From GCA-1730015 sp964550655 (GTDB lineage: Bacteria > Pseudomonadota > Gammaproteobacteria > Granulosicoccales > Granulosicoccaceae), in contig CAZKAQ010000005.1 of the NCBI GenBank assembly GCA_964550655.1, positions 6,191 to 70,190 on the forward strand: DNA of 64,000 nt. Reading direction: 5' to 3'. The notes under the pieces are model-generated. The model did no database searches, was not told where the DNA came from, and saw nothing but the letters and a program-made list of their open reading frames with translations. Of the stretch, positions 24,692-32,913 are shown one piece after another; within the stretch, counting starts at the first letter, position 1, and each line of letters opens with the position of its first letter. The translations under genes and the position numbers were made by a program.

Positions 24692-27037
24692 GTGATAGCT
24701 ACAAAACGCAATTCGATTTTAACCGTAATCAGCTTAAGCCTGCTTGTCACATCGTGTGGTTCTTCTGATGATGTTACATCAGATGATATTACATCATCTG
24801 TTATTAATGCATCTGAAGCCGTTGTCACTTTGCGTAAAGCTAACGCGACAAGTTTTTCCATCGACGGTGGTGCTGACGCGTCATACAACCAGAGTATAAA
24901 CCTGATATCTTTTGATTCATTTAGTTCTGATCAACAGTGGTTAGAGCTGGATCGGGGAAACGGATACTATTCGTATCAAAAGCGTGACACCGAATTTTGC
25001 ATGGATGGGCAAGACGGAGGAAGCAACGGCCAAAACGTCATACTGTGGCCCTGCGAAGAGAACAACTATAACCAGCACTGGAACAAAGTAGATATCAGTA
25101 CAACGTTTCGCTTTGAGAAGCGCAACGCACCGGAATATTCAATCTCTGGCGGTAACGGCGGCGCAAATGCACAGCTTGTTAGCCTATTGCCTTCCGACGA
25201 CGACGATGCCGATCAACTATGGTTTCTGACAAAACAGGGAGCAAGTAGCGGCAGTAACCTGGTCACAAACGGTACGTTTGAAGACAAACTCGAAGATTGG
25301 AGTCAGATTGAACCTGCCTTTGAATCCGGTGTTGCCTACGAGGGGGACAATTCCGTTAAACTGGAAGATTTCGGCTCAGTATCGCAGCGTCTGATCCTGC
25401 AACCCAACACACAATACAAAATTTCCGCGGTGGTAGAAGGCGATGCCGCAATTGGCATTCAAGTCGGTGGCCAGACCTTCAGCAAGAGGGGTGACAATGA
25501 CGACTACACGCCTGTAACGCTCGAGTTTAATAGCGGCAACAATGACAATGGAGTACTCTTCGGCAGAGCGGCATCTGACACCAGCCGAATCGATAATTTT
25601 GAAGTTTACTCCGTCGACGGTGATGATAACTCACAACCATCCCCGCCGGTGCCAAACGAGCCTCCAACCCCGGGTCCTGAATCTAATCCCCAGTCTGAAC
25701 CTGATCCTCAGTCTGAACCTGATGAACCATCGAATCCGTCACCGACCCCTCTGCCAGATCCGTCGGATGACTTTGATATTGAGTTCGGTACCTCATCAAA
25801 CAGGTCCGGACTGCGCGATCTAAACGGAGCGACGGTATCGGGAAATATTTATGTCGAGGTCAATCCCGCATCACAGATAGATCAGGTCTTGTTTTATATC
25901 GACAACACAAATTTGTCAGGTACACCGACGCAAACAGAGAATGTTCCACCGTTCGATCTGCAAGGTACTACTTCCAATGGAGGGCGGCCTTTCAATACAA
26001 ACAATCTCTCTAGCGGCGCACATACACTTTCAGTGCGTGTACTTTTTAACGATGGATCCAGAGAGACCGGTACAGTGAGCTTTGCGGTCAACAACGGCAA
26101 CGGCGGCGGTAATAATCCAGCACCTACGCCTGCACCCACTCCTACACCTGATCCCACTCCCGATAATGGCAGTTTTGGTTTAAACCCGAACGCCGATCCC
26201 TGGGAAAACTTCGATCTGATTGACGTATGGGCACTGGATACACCGGCACCACGTTCAAACGATGGCTGCAGGGCTGAAAGAACTGATGAAGATGAGTGGA
26301 ACGATATCTCAAATGCCTCCGCACAGTTCATCTTTACGCATTCTGACGGTGGAATGCGTTTCACAACGCGTATCGACGGTCAGACTACCAGTGACAATTG
26401 CAACAGTGGCTTTGTCCGTTCAGAGCTCCGTGAGATGCTTCGTGCAGGCGACACAAGCATCAGCACAACCGGCGTTAATGAAAACAACTGGAAGCTAGGC
26501 TATCAACCGGGCAACCCAAACAACTGGGGTGGCGAAAACGGTGAAATGCATGCGACATTGCGAGTTAACGAAGTAACCACCACGGGTGACTCTAACCAGG
26601 TAGGTCGCGTCATTATCGGGCAAATACACGCTGATGACGATGAACCGCTGCGTCTGTATTATCGCAAGCGCGTTGGTCAGTCCAGGGGCTGTATCTATTT
26701 CTCACATGAAATCCGTGGAAGTGACGATGTAGATTTCTTTATGATCGGCAATGAAGCCTGTACTTCCGGTCCGTCGAACGGTATCGATTTGGACGAGCTG
26801 TTTTCCTATTCGATAATAAACGAAGATGAGGAAATCACGGTGATCATTCGTCGCGGCGATCGCGACGGTCCAATCATTGCGCAACGGACGATCGATATGA
26901 ATGATCTCGACAGTGGCTACGACCGTTCGGATGAGTGGATGTATTTCAAGGCAGGTGCATACACACAGAACAACACCGGTGACGACAGCGACGGAGATAT
27001 AGTGACCTTCTATCGTCTGTCTAAATCACACGACTAG
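24692..27037 (+). CDS. Multidomain lipoprotein alginate lyase (PL7)
   Basis: The protein of about 781 residues has a lipobox (SLLVTSC/GSS), a ricin-type beta-trefoil region (about 45-185, QHW and QLW motifs), a carbohydrate-binding-like beta-sandwich (about 190-312, NLVTNGTFEDKLEDW), a Pro/Glu/Ser linker, an Ig-like domain (about 360-470), a Pro/Thr linker, and a PL7 lyase domain. PL7 catalytic motifs are intact: R576-SELRE, Q644-I-H646, and Y751-FKAGAY757-TQN. It should cleave alginate at the outer membrane or cell surface, pointing to brown algae as a carbon source. GTG at 24692 is chosen because GAGG lies 6 bases before it. The TAG stop lies in CTAG at the edge of an inverted-repeat element. 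Confidence 0.9.
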   Translation: MIATKRNSILTVISLSLLVTSCGSSDDVTSDDITSSVINASEAVVTLRKANATSFSIDGGADASYNQSINLISFDSFSSDQQWLELDRGNGYYSYQKRDTEFCMDGQDGGSNGQNVILWPCEENNYNQHWNKVDISTTFRFEKRNAPEYSISGGNGGANAQLVSLLPSDDDDADQLWFLTKQGASSGSNLVTNGTFEDKLEDWSQIEPAFESGVAYEGDNSVKLEDFGSVSQRLILQPNTQYKISAVVEGDAAIGIQVGGQTFSKRGDNDDYTPVTLEFNSGNNDNGVLFGRAASDTSRIDNFEVYSVDGDDNSQPSPPVPNEPPTPGPESNPQSEPDPQSEPDEPSNPSPTPLPDPSDDFDIEFGTSSNRSGLRDLNGATVSGNIYVEVNPASQIDQVLFYIDNTNLSGTPTQTENVPPFDLQGTTSNGGRPFNTNNLSSGAHTLSVRVLFNDGSRETGTVSFAVNNGNGGGNNPAPTPAPTPTPDPTPDNGSFGLNPNADPWENFDLIDVWALDTPAPRSNDGCRAERTDEDEWNDISNASAQFIFTHSDGGMRFTTRIDGQTTSDNCNSGFVRSELREMLRAGDTSISTTGVNENNWKLGYQPGNPNNWGGENGEMHATLRVNEVTTTGDSNQVGRVIIGQIHADDDEPLRLYYRKRVGQSRGCIYFSHEIRGSDDVDFFMIGNEACTSGPSNGIDLDELFSYSIINEDEEITVIIRRGDRDGPIIAQRTIDMNDLDSGYDRSDEWMYFKAGAYTQNNTGDDSDGDIVTFYRLSKSHD

Positions 27038-27201
27038 GAGTCTGCGCGGCAGAAGTCTGTGTAGCGAGAACGCGCCATGGCGAGGGCGTTTTTACGATCA
27101 TTTAAGGCGCATAGTTATTCATACGCAACGAAAATGATCGATAAAAACGCACCGTCAGGGTACGTTCGCAGTAGCAGAGGTTCTGCCGCGCAGACTCCTA
27201 G
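27034..27201. mobile_element. Hairpin MITE (family 2) flanked by CTAG
   Basis: A 20-bp perfect inverted repeat (TAGGAGTCTGCGCGGCAGAA at 27035-27054, complement at 27181-27200) closes a long imperfect palindrome. The inner arms also pair (GCGTTTTTACGATCATTT with AAAATGATCGATAAAAACGC). CTAG lies at both edges (27034-27037 and 27198-27201). The left CTAG contains the alginate lyase stop codon and the right one is shared with the next element. There is no coding capacity. Confidence 0.8.
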
Positions 27202-27364
27202 CCCGAACTATTCATGAAATGGCGAGCATATGGCGCAGAGATTTGTTTTCACAGTGAATTTTCTTCTTGCGTCGAATACTTATTGATATTTGCAAAAGAA
27301 AAAATTTGCTGTGGAATCAAAGATCAAGCGAGATGCCGTCGATTTCGTGAATAGTTCGGGCTAG
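27198..27364. mobile_element. MITE family 1, full-length copy B (167 bp)
   Basis: Same length and structure as copy A at 20577-20743. The inverted repeats CTAGCCCGAACTATTCATGA (27198-) and its near-complement ending at 27364 carry one internal difference (CATGAA/CGTGAA). It is inserted directly beside the family 2 element, sharing one CTAG. Confidence 0.85.
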
Positions 27365-27685
27365 TAGTCCGTCTGCCAGGTACTATCATTACAGCTGTTC
27401 GCGCAGCTGTAATGATTCTGAACCATATTAGCGTTTTCACTGAGAAACGACATACAAGCCAATCAACTAAATATCCCCCGGCAAAGCCGGGGGGATTAAC
27501 TTATGAGCCGCTCAAAGCGGCAACGGGCGCTTAGCGGCCCTTAAATTTGAGAGCCAAAGTTGGCTTGCTCGTTAACGCAATTGATCCAAGTCACCGCTCT
27601 TCCGCTTCCTGATTTCGTATGTAGTCTCGAACCATTATTCAACTCGTCCTACAGTTGTGATCAAGTCTGCTTTTACAACAAAGTA
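27365..27685. other. Intergenic region with hairpin cluster
   Basis: No ORF is supported. It contains the consecutive hairpins described at 27474-27565. Confidence 0.4.
27474..27565. other. Cluster of four short hairpins, candidate structured RNA or transposon end
   Basis: Four stem-loops follow each other within 92 bp: TCCCCCGGC-AAA-GCCGGGGGGA (27474-27495), GCCGCT-CAA-AGCGGC (27507-27521), GGGCGC-TTA-GCGGCCC (27525-27540) and AGCCA-AAGT-TGGCT (27552-27565). Such clusters are seen at ends or in guide-RNA regions of IS200/IS605-type (TnpB/IscB) elements and in HEARO-like RNAs. That link is a guess, and no tnpA, tnpB or iscB gene is present. Strand is undetermined. Confidence 0.45.
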
Positions 27686-29767
27686 TCAAGGTTTAAAAGA
27701 GCGAACATAATCTTTTAGTGCCACGATTTCCGCCTCAGACAAAATACTCTTCCACGGTGGCATGGCTGGACTTTGCCCGACAGCCGCGCCCCCTTCTTTA
27801 ATCGCAATAAGGATTTCTTCATCGCTGCGCCACTGATGAAATTCAGCGCTTTGAAAACTTGGTACCCAGGCACCCAGTTTCAGAGAATCCGGCCCATCTG
27901 CCGCTCCCTCAACACCGTGGCATCTTGCGCAGTTTGTGTTGTATAAAGATTTTGCCTCAGCCGCGTCTATCGTGGCTCCGGCACTGCTCGCTATTCCAAC
28001 GGCGGGGGCTGCGAACTCTTCGTCTCCACCCACCAATCGAAAAACCAAACCAGTTGGCTCGCTAAGTTTACCCAGAGCGGTTACCAACAGCTCTCCTTCG
28101 GGGCCGTTGACCAAAGAGGTAATACCGGCCTGAGCAACGAGAGGACTTCGAGTGATGCGGGCTACCTCGTCAACAGGCTCACCGGTAGCAGGCATTGAGA
28201 AGATTTCGCCGGAGTAGTTATCTCCGAAAAGATATTGTCCCTGCAACTCCGGAAACTCTGCACCACGATAAACTGACCCCCCAATTGCAGCTCGTAAAAG
28301 TGCCGTGTGCTCATAAGCATAGACCGGTGCCTGTTCTTCACCCAACAAACTCTCTGGTCGAGCGGTTCCCGTTTCAGCGTTACCTTCGACAAATGGAAAC
28401 TGGTAGTTTTTACCTTTGACAATCAGATTGATCTCTTCCCACACTGTTGAGCCTACGTCACCGGCCCACAAGTTTCCGGTTTGTTCATCAAAAGAAATAC
28501 GGAACGGATTCCGAAGCCCGTGAGCCCAATATTCTTCAAGCACCCCTGCCTGCCCGACGTAAGGGTTGTCATTGGGAATAAAATAATTAGCGGTCTTGCC
28601 ATCCGTAGGCTGACGAGGCGGCGGATGACTGATATCTCCGCCGGTTTCATCAACATCCAGCCTCATTACACCACCAACGAATGAACAATCGATTCGCTGA
28701 TGGCAATCAGTATTTGTAGCGTCACCCACAGACAGGTATAAAAAGCCATCCGGACCAAACTCAAGTCCACCACCGTTGTGGTAGCCACCGTTGTCGCGAT
28801 TTTGCTCGATTAATTTAAGTTCACTTGCCGAGCGAGAGTCCGTATCCGGCAGTGATACATCAAAGCGGCTCAGGTAGTTGGTCTGGGATTCTTCCGTATA
28901 CGATGTGTAGAACATGTAGAGGAAAGGCTTGGACTCGTCTTTGAATTGAGGATGGAAATCAAAACCCAGCGCGCCATTCTCAAACTCTACGAAACCAACA
29001 GCTGCTGACAGGTCAATCACGAGCGTCTTGTTGGTACCAGCCGGGTAATCAGCACTGTAAATGCTACCGGATCGTTCTAATACATAGATAGTGTCATCGT
29101 CACCGGGTGCAAATCTGACCATAATCGGTTGCAGAAAAGTAGTGTCAGAGAGGATCGGTTTCAGTTGATACGGGTAATCACTAGCGACGTTAGCTGATAT
29201 ACGTTTTTCGGTTATCCAGTTCGCAAAATTCCGATCTGCCAGAAACTGCCGTGCAAGAACCAGCGGGCTAAGCGCAAAAATCAAAACCAACCAGACAGGG
29301 GGCTTTTTCAACAATCCAAACAGATCTTTTACCAGACTCCAGAGCCGCACACCGAGACCTGATTTTTCAGCAGCACCGAGTACCAGGTAGGCGATAGCAA
29401 ACAGAAGAATACAAATGAGGCTGGTGTCGAGTAATAATTCAGGACTGAAATTCACAGTAGTGAATATAAACAGGTACAACGAAGCGGCCACAATGCCCAC
29501 CATCAGGACATAAACCTCTTGTGCTGTGCGACGCGACGTGGAAAAAACTCCCCACCCGAGAAAAAGGCGACCAGCCAAAAATGCCCCGCCACAAAATGCA
29601 AGAAATACCTTGAGATTAGTCAGGATATCAGCGGTGCTAAAATCCACCTCGGGCAAATAGAGCAACCAGTCTGGTATCAGACGAAAATTGTCAGCCAAAT
29701 AACTGCCGAGCAATACTGAAACTGCTACCAGCACCAACTGCAGCACAAGCCTCAAGGCGTATGACAT
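27686..29767 (-). CDS. Membrane-anchored PQQ sugar dehydrogenase fused to cytochrome c
   Basis: The 693-residue protein has about five N-terminal membrane segments (residues 5-185), then a glucose/sorbosone-dehydrogenase propeller (about 205-575). Propeller motifs are GYHNGGGLEFGPDGFLYLSVGD, WAHGLRNPFRISFD, and AGDVGSTVWEEINLI. A class I cytochrome c domain follows, with C613-A-R-C616-H617 and a likely Met ligand in SPAMPPW. The fused haem makes it self-contained: it would oxidise a periplasmic substrate and hand electrons directly to the respiratory chain. The substrate is unknown. The organism thus carries two members of this enzyme class here, this one and the two-gene version at 2980-4718. 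The gene stands alone. Confidence 0.85.
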   Translation of the reverse strand: MSYALRLVLQLVLVAVSVLLGSYLADNFRLIPDWLLYLPEVDFSTADILTNLKVFLAFCGGAFLAGRLFLGWGVFSTSRRTAQEVYVLMVGIVAASLYLFIFTTVNFSPELLLDTSLICILLFAIAYLVLGAAEKSGLGVRLWSLVKDLFGLLKKPPVWLVLIFALSPLVLARQFLADRNFANWITEKRISANVASDYPYQLKPILSDTTFLQPIMVRFAPGDDDTIYVLERSGSIYSADYPAGTNKTLVIDLSAAVGFVEFENGALGFDFHPQFKDESKPFLYMFYTSYTEESQTNYLSRFDVSLPDTDSRSASELKLIEQNRDNGGYHNGGGLEFGPDGFLYLSVGDATNTDCHQRIDCSFVGGVMRLDVDETGGDISHPPPRQPTDGKTANYFIPNDNPYVGQAGVLEEYWAHGLRNPFRISFDEQTGNLWAGDVGSTVWEEINLIVKGKNYQFPFVEGNAETGTARPESLLGEEQAPVYAYEHTALLRAAIGGSVYRGAEFPELQGQYLFGDNYSGEIFSMPATGEPVDEVARITRSPLVAQAGITSLVNGPEGELLVTALGKLSEPTGLVFRLVGGDEEFAAPAVGIASSAGATIDAAEAKSLYNTNCARCHGVEGAADGPDSLKLGAWVPSFQSAEFHQWRSDEEILIAIKEGGAAVGQSPAMPPWKSILSEAEIVALKDYVRSFKP

Positions 29768-30403
29768 TTGATTTCCTGTATTCGAATGTATTTGATCGAC
29801 TTGTTATTCCGAACTCTGTTATCCAAATGACTCAGTAAATTAGACGAACCCTGTAATGATGACTGTGCTAACAGGCAGTAATCACATGTAATCTCTATAG
29901 GTTCGCGCCATGAAAGTTCGCACCACGGCGGGGAGACACACAGATTTGGAAACGGATTTCAGGCCATCATCGCGAGGCCATCATGGTACGTATCGGACGG
30001 TAAATTATAACACCACAAAGTACTCACGCAACTATGGAGCCAAAAATTGAACGTGTGTCACAAACTGTTTCAACAGGTCTGGAAAGTCGGGTGACTGATC
30101 TGCCAACACATCCGCACTATCATCGCTGCGCGAACTTTAGCGCCTGGAGCCAAAGCAAATTGTTCCATGATGGATTTATTGCCAATGTAAATTGGACATT
30201 CCCAAGATCAGCTTGTCGAGGAAAAAGCAGCACAGGCATTGCAAAAAAAGAAACTGAGATCGACTTCTATGAGATCCGTCGGAAAGACTCGCAATTCATT
30301 AAAAATCATACGTGGCGCCATAGCTCAAACCCGCCAACGAAAGCTCAATATATCCACCATACTCAGGAATAAGCTATGACAACACACTGATGTTACGTCA
30401 TAA
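29768..30403. other. Intergenic region
   Basis: About 640 bp. A 112-codon plus-strand frame (30034-30372) lacks a ribosome binding site, and its composition is not convincing. I saw no repeat or terminator. Confidence 0.3.
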
Positions 30404-30418
30404 CTAGCCGGACTATTA
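30404..30418. repeat. Remnant end of MITE family 1 at a stop codon
   Basis: CTAGCCGGACTATTA resembles the family 1 inverted repeat with one base lost. On the minus strand it supplies the TAA (and a following TAG) that ends the glycosyltransferase gene. The rest of the element is absent. Confidence 0.4.
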
Positions 30419-31360
30419 GCCAGCGTCAACTCGACCTGATAATTTGCTTTTCGAAAATGCCAGGAATCTGTTACCGTGTTTGCCAAGGTAAGTTCTGAAC
30501 AGACGAGCACGTGAATCCCTGTAGTTTGGCTCCAGTCTCAGTGCCTCTCTAAAATTCGCACGCGCAGTGCGAAAATTGAATTGACCAAAATTGTAGACAC
30601 CTTTCCGATAAGCGCAGTTTGCCTGAGCTGCAGTATACGCAGCCTTAACTTCAGACGAATCTGTCTCGCTAACAGAATGCTTGTTTAAAATATTTTCAAT
30701 TGCTTCAATCATCAGGACTTCATCACCGGACATATTTCCAGAGTGGCGTCTGTATTTTACTAATGGTTCATTTATGTAGTCGGTAGTGTAGTACTTACAT
30801 ATTCGAATCCAGAGGTCCCAATTTTCAGCAGCCGGAAAACTTTCATCAAACAGCCCTACTTTATCAATTGCCTCCCGGCATACCACCACGCTACCTCCGG
30901 TCATTCTGTTTTTCACAAGCAAATGCAGATAAATATCGCCCCTTACATTCTCCTCACAGAGCTCTGTTGTGACTACCTCATTGTGCTCGTTGATAATATA
31001 AACAGCGCTATAAACTAATCCAACATCACCCACAAATAGAGGAATCTGCTTTTCGAGCTTATCGGGTAACCACAAATCATCACTGTCCAGAAACGCAATA
31101 TACTCACCATTTGCCTTTAAAATTGCATTATTTCTGGATTTTACCTGACCCTGATTTTCCTGATCGATCACGATAACCTGGCCGCGATATCGATCTTCAT
31201 ACTCTCTTAGAATGGCCAAAGAATTATCGGTGGAGCCATCATTTACAGCAACAATTTCTACCTGAGCGTAGGATTGGCCAAGAATGCTATCCAGGGCATC
31301 GCGAACGAAGTTGTCACGATTGAAAACTGGAACAATTACTGAGACGAGACCTGTTTTCAT
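30416..31360 (-). CDS. Family 2 glycosyltransferase with C-terminal TPR-like tail
   Basis: The 314-residue protein has a GT-A fold typical of GT2: VSVIVPVFNRDNFVRDALDS, VEIVAVNDGSTDNS, NAILKANGEYIAFLDSDDLW (the DxD-type metal site), and the acceptor-side DESFPAAENWDLWIRI. Residues about 245-300 (TAAQANCAYRKGVYNFGQF, ANFREALRLEPNYRDSRA) look like one or two TPR repeats. It acts at the cytosolic face of the inner membrane in exopolysaccharide or glycan synthesis. It lies 41 bp downstream of the flippase gene, forming a two-gene operon. The stop codon falls in a MITE remnant, so the 3' end may have been altered. Confidence 0.88.
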   Translation of the reverse strand: MKTGLVSVIVPVFNRDNFVRDALDSILGQSYAQVEIVAVNDGSTDNSLAILREYEDRYRGQVIVIDQENQGQVKSRNNAILKANGEYIAFLDSDDLWLPDKLEKQIPLFVGDVGLVYSAVYIINEHNEVVTTELCEENVRGDIYLHLLVKNRMTGGSVVVCREAIDKVGLFDESFPAAENWDLWIRICKYYTTDYINEPLVKYRRHSGNMSGDEVLMIEAIENILNKHSVSETDSSEVKAAYTAAQANCAYRKGVYNFGQFNFRTARANFREALRLEPNYRDSRARLFRTYLGKHGNRFLAFSKSKLSGRVDAG

Positions 31361-31401
31361 AAATAAACACTAGTAACTAACTATTGAACAAAAAACCAAA
31401 C

Positions 31402-32913
31402 TTACGACGCAACAAATATCTTTTTAGTCTTCAGCCATAACCAGGTTTGATGATCCTTCTCAACCAGGAAAAACAGCGAAAACAACCACATCAAAACAAG
31501 GACTAACAAACTAAAAATGATCACTTCAAAATAACTTCCAACGTTGGTATCCAAATATTCGAATATCAAATAAAAGATAACGATTAAGATCGAAGGCTTG
31601 AGAACACCATTAGTAATGTATTTTACGTAATTGACGTTCAATTCATTACATGTGTAGTAAGGAATGATCAATACATTAGCAACCAGCAACGGAATTGCCG
31701 TCCCCACAGCGACGCCAACAATGCCATAAGCCGGAGCCAGCAGAATACTCATTCCCAAATTGAAAACAGCTTGAATACACAAAATGTATGCTAGCGCTTT
31801 GTGCTTACTAATACCCTTTAATATTCCCTGAGCAATCAGTTGTGAAAGCGAAAATATATATGCCACCAACAGGATACTTAAAACCTGCCCTGAAGGTTCT
31901 GCATAGGATTCTCCCATCCAAAGTCCAATAAAATCATCTCCAATAATCAGAAGAACAGCAATTACTGGCGCGCACAAAAGCAAGGTGTACTTCGTTCCAA
32001 TCAAATAGATCTGCGCATTTTCTTCCACTTTGCCTACTGCTTCCCTGCTGCTAATAATCGGAATAAGAACGGCAATAATCGCCCAGATAAATTTTTCCAG
32101 ATTCTCAACGATCATCGCTGGAATTGCATAAAAGGTGACCCCCTGTAACGAAACCATTGAACCAATAACAATTGAATCAGTGTAAAAAAGTACCTTTAAC
32201 GCAATTGCTATCAGGAAACTATAAATACTGTAGTCAAACATTTGCTTGAAAGTTGGTTTATTAATCAGGGATATTTTGAATCGCAGAAATTTATATTTCT
32301 TCTTGATAAATATATACTGAGCCAGATACTGCATGACACTCGTGGCGGCTTGAAGTATCGCCAAAGCAAGTAGCGAATAACCATTTAAGAGTAAGCTGAC
32401 CAGAATTACATTTTTAATAACTGTAGTAACAATTAAAATAATGTTTAATTCAAGAAAATTCTGCATCCCTCGCAAAGAGCCAGAGAGAACACCGAAAATC
32501 AGATTAATGGCCAGATCAACGCCAACAATTATGAAAACCAGATAGAGATAACGTTTATCAAATAACTCGACATTAAAGAAATCTTTGAAAAACAAACCGA
32601 GTATGGCTATCAAGACTACGACAAATGCGCCGGCAATAGAAAAGAACAAAAAAGCAGAGCTATACATCTGAGCCGCCTTGTCATATTCCTTTACAGCAGT
32701 GTATTTAGATAAAAACCTGACCAGCGCTGTATTAATTCCAAAATCTAAAACTGTGAAATAACCTCCGATAGATACCATCAGAACCCACACACCATAAACT
32801 TCGTCCCCAAGTTTATTCACCATTATCGGGCTAACGATAAAAGCAACGAGGATGGTTATTATAAAAAAGGCCCAGTTAGCTATAACACTGGTGGCCAATG
32901 TGATTTTATTCAT
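31402..32913 (-). CDS. Polysaccharide flippase (Wzx/MATE-like, oligosaccharide transporter)
   Basis: The 503-residue protein has about 14 predicted transmembrane helices. It starts with the family pattern IANWAFFIITILVAFIVSPIMVNKLGDEVYGVWVL and continues with FGINTALVRFLSKY and IPIISSREAVGK. It belongs to the polysaccharide-biosynthesis flippase clan of the MOP superfamily and would move lipid-linked glycan across the inner membrane. It heads the operon with the GT2 gene. The pair alone is not a full polysaccharide cluster. The divergent giant adhesin gene starts 1.15 kb away. Confidence 0.88.
   Translation of the reverse strand: MNKITLATSVIANWAFFIITILVAFIVSPIMVNKLGDEVYGVWVLMVSIGGYFTVLDFGINTALVRFLSKYTAVKEYDKAAQMYSSAFLFFSIAGAFVVVLIAILGLFFKDFFNVELFDKRYLYLVFIIVGVDLAINLIFGVLSGSLRGMQNFLELNIILIVTTVIKNVILVSLLLNGYSLLALAILQAATSVMQYLAQYIFIKKKYKFLRFKISLINKPTFKQMFDYSIYSFLIAIALKVLFYTDSIVIGSMVSLQGVTFYAIPAMIVENLEKFIWAIIAVLIPIISSREAVGKVEENAQIYLIGTKYTLLLCAPVIAVLLIIGDDFIGLWMGESYAEPSGQVLSILLVAYIFSLSQLIAQGILKGISKHKALAYILCIQAVFNLGMSILLAPAYGIVGVAVGTAIPLLVANVLIIPYYTCNELNVNYVKYITNGVLKPSILIVIFYLIFEYLDTNVGSYFEVIIFSLLVLVLMWLFSLFFLVEKDHQTWLWLKTKKIFVAS

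Noticed and set aside
30034..30372. 112-codon plus-strand frame downstream of the membrane PQQ dehydrogenase
   Set aside because: No ribosome binding site, no signal peptide or domain, and His/Trp/Cys-rich composition typical of chance frames.
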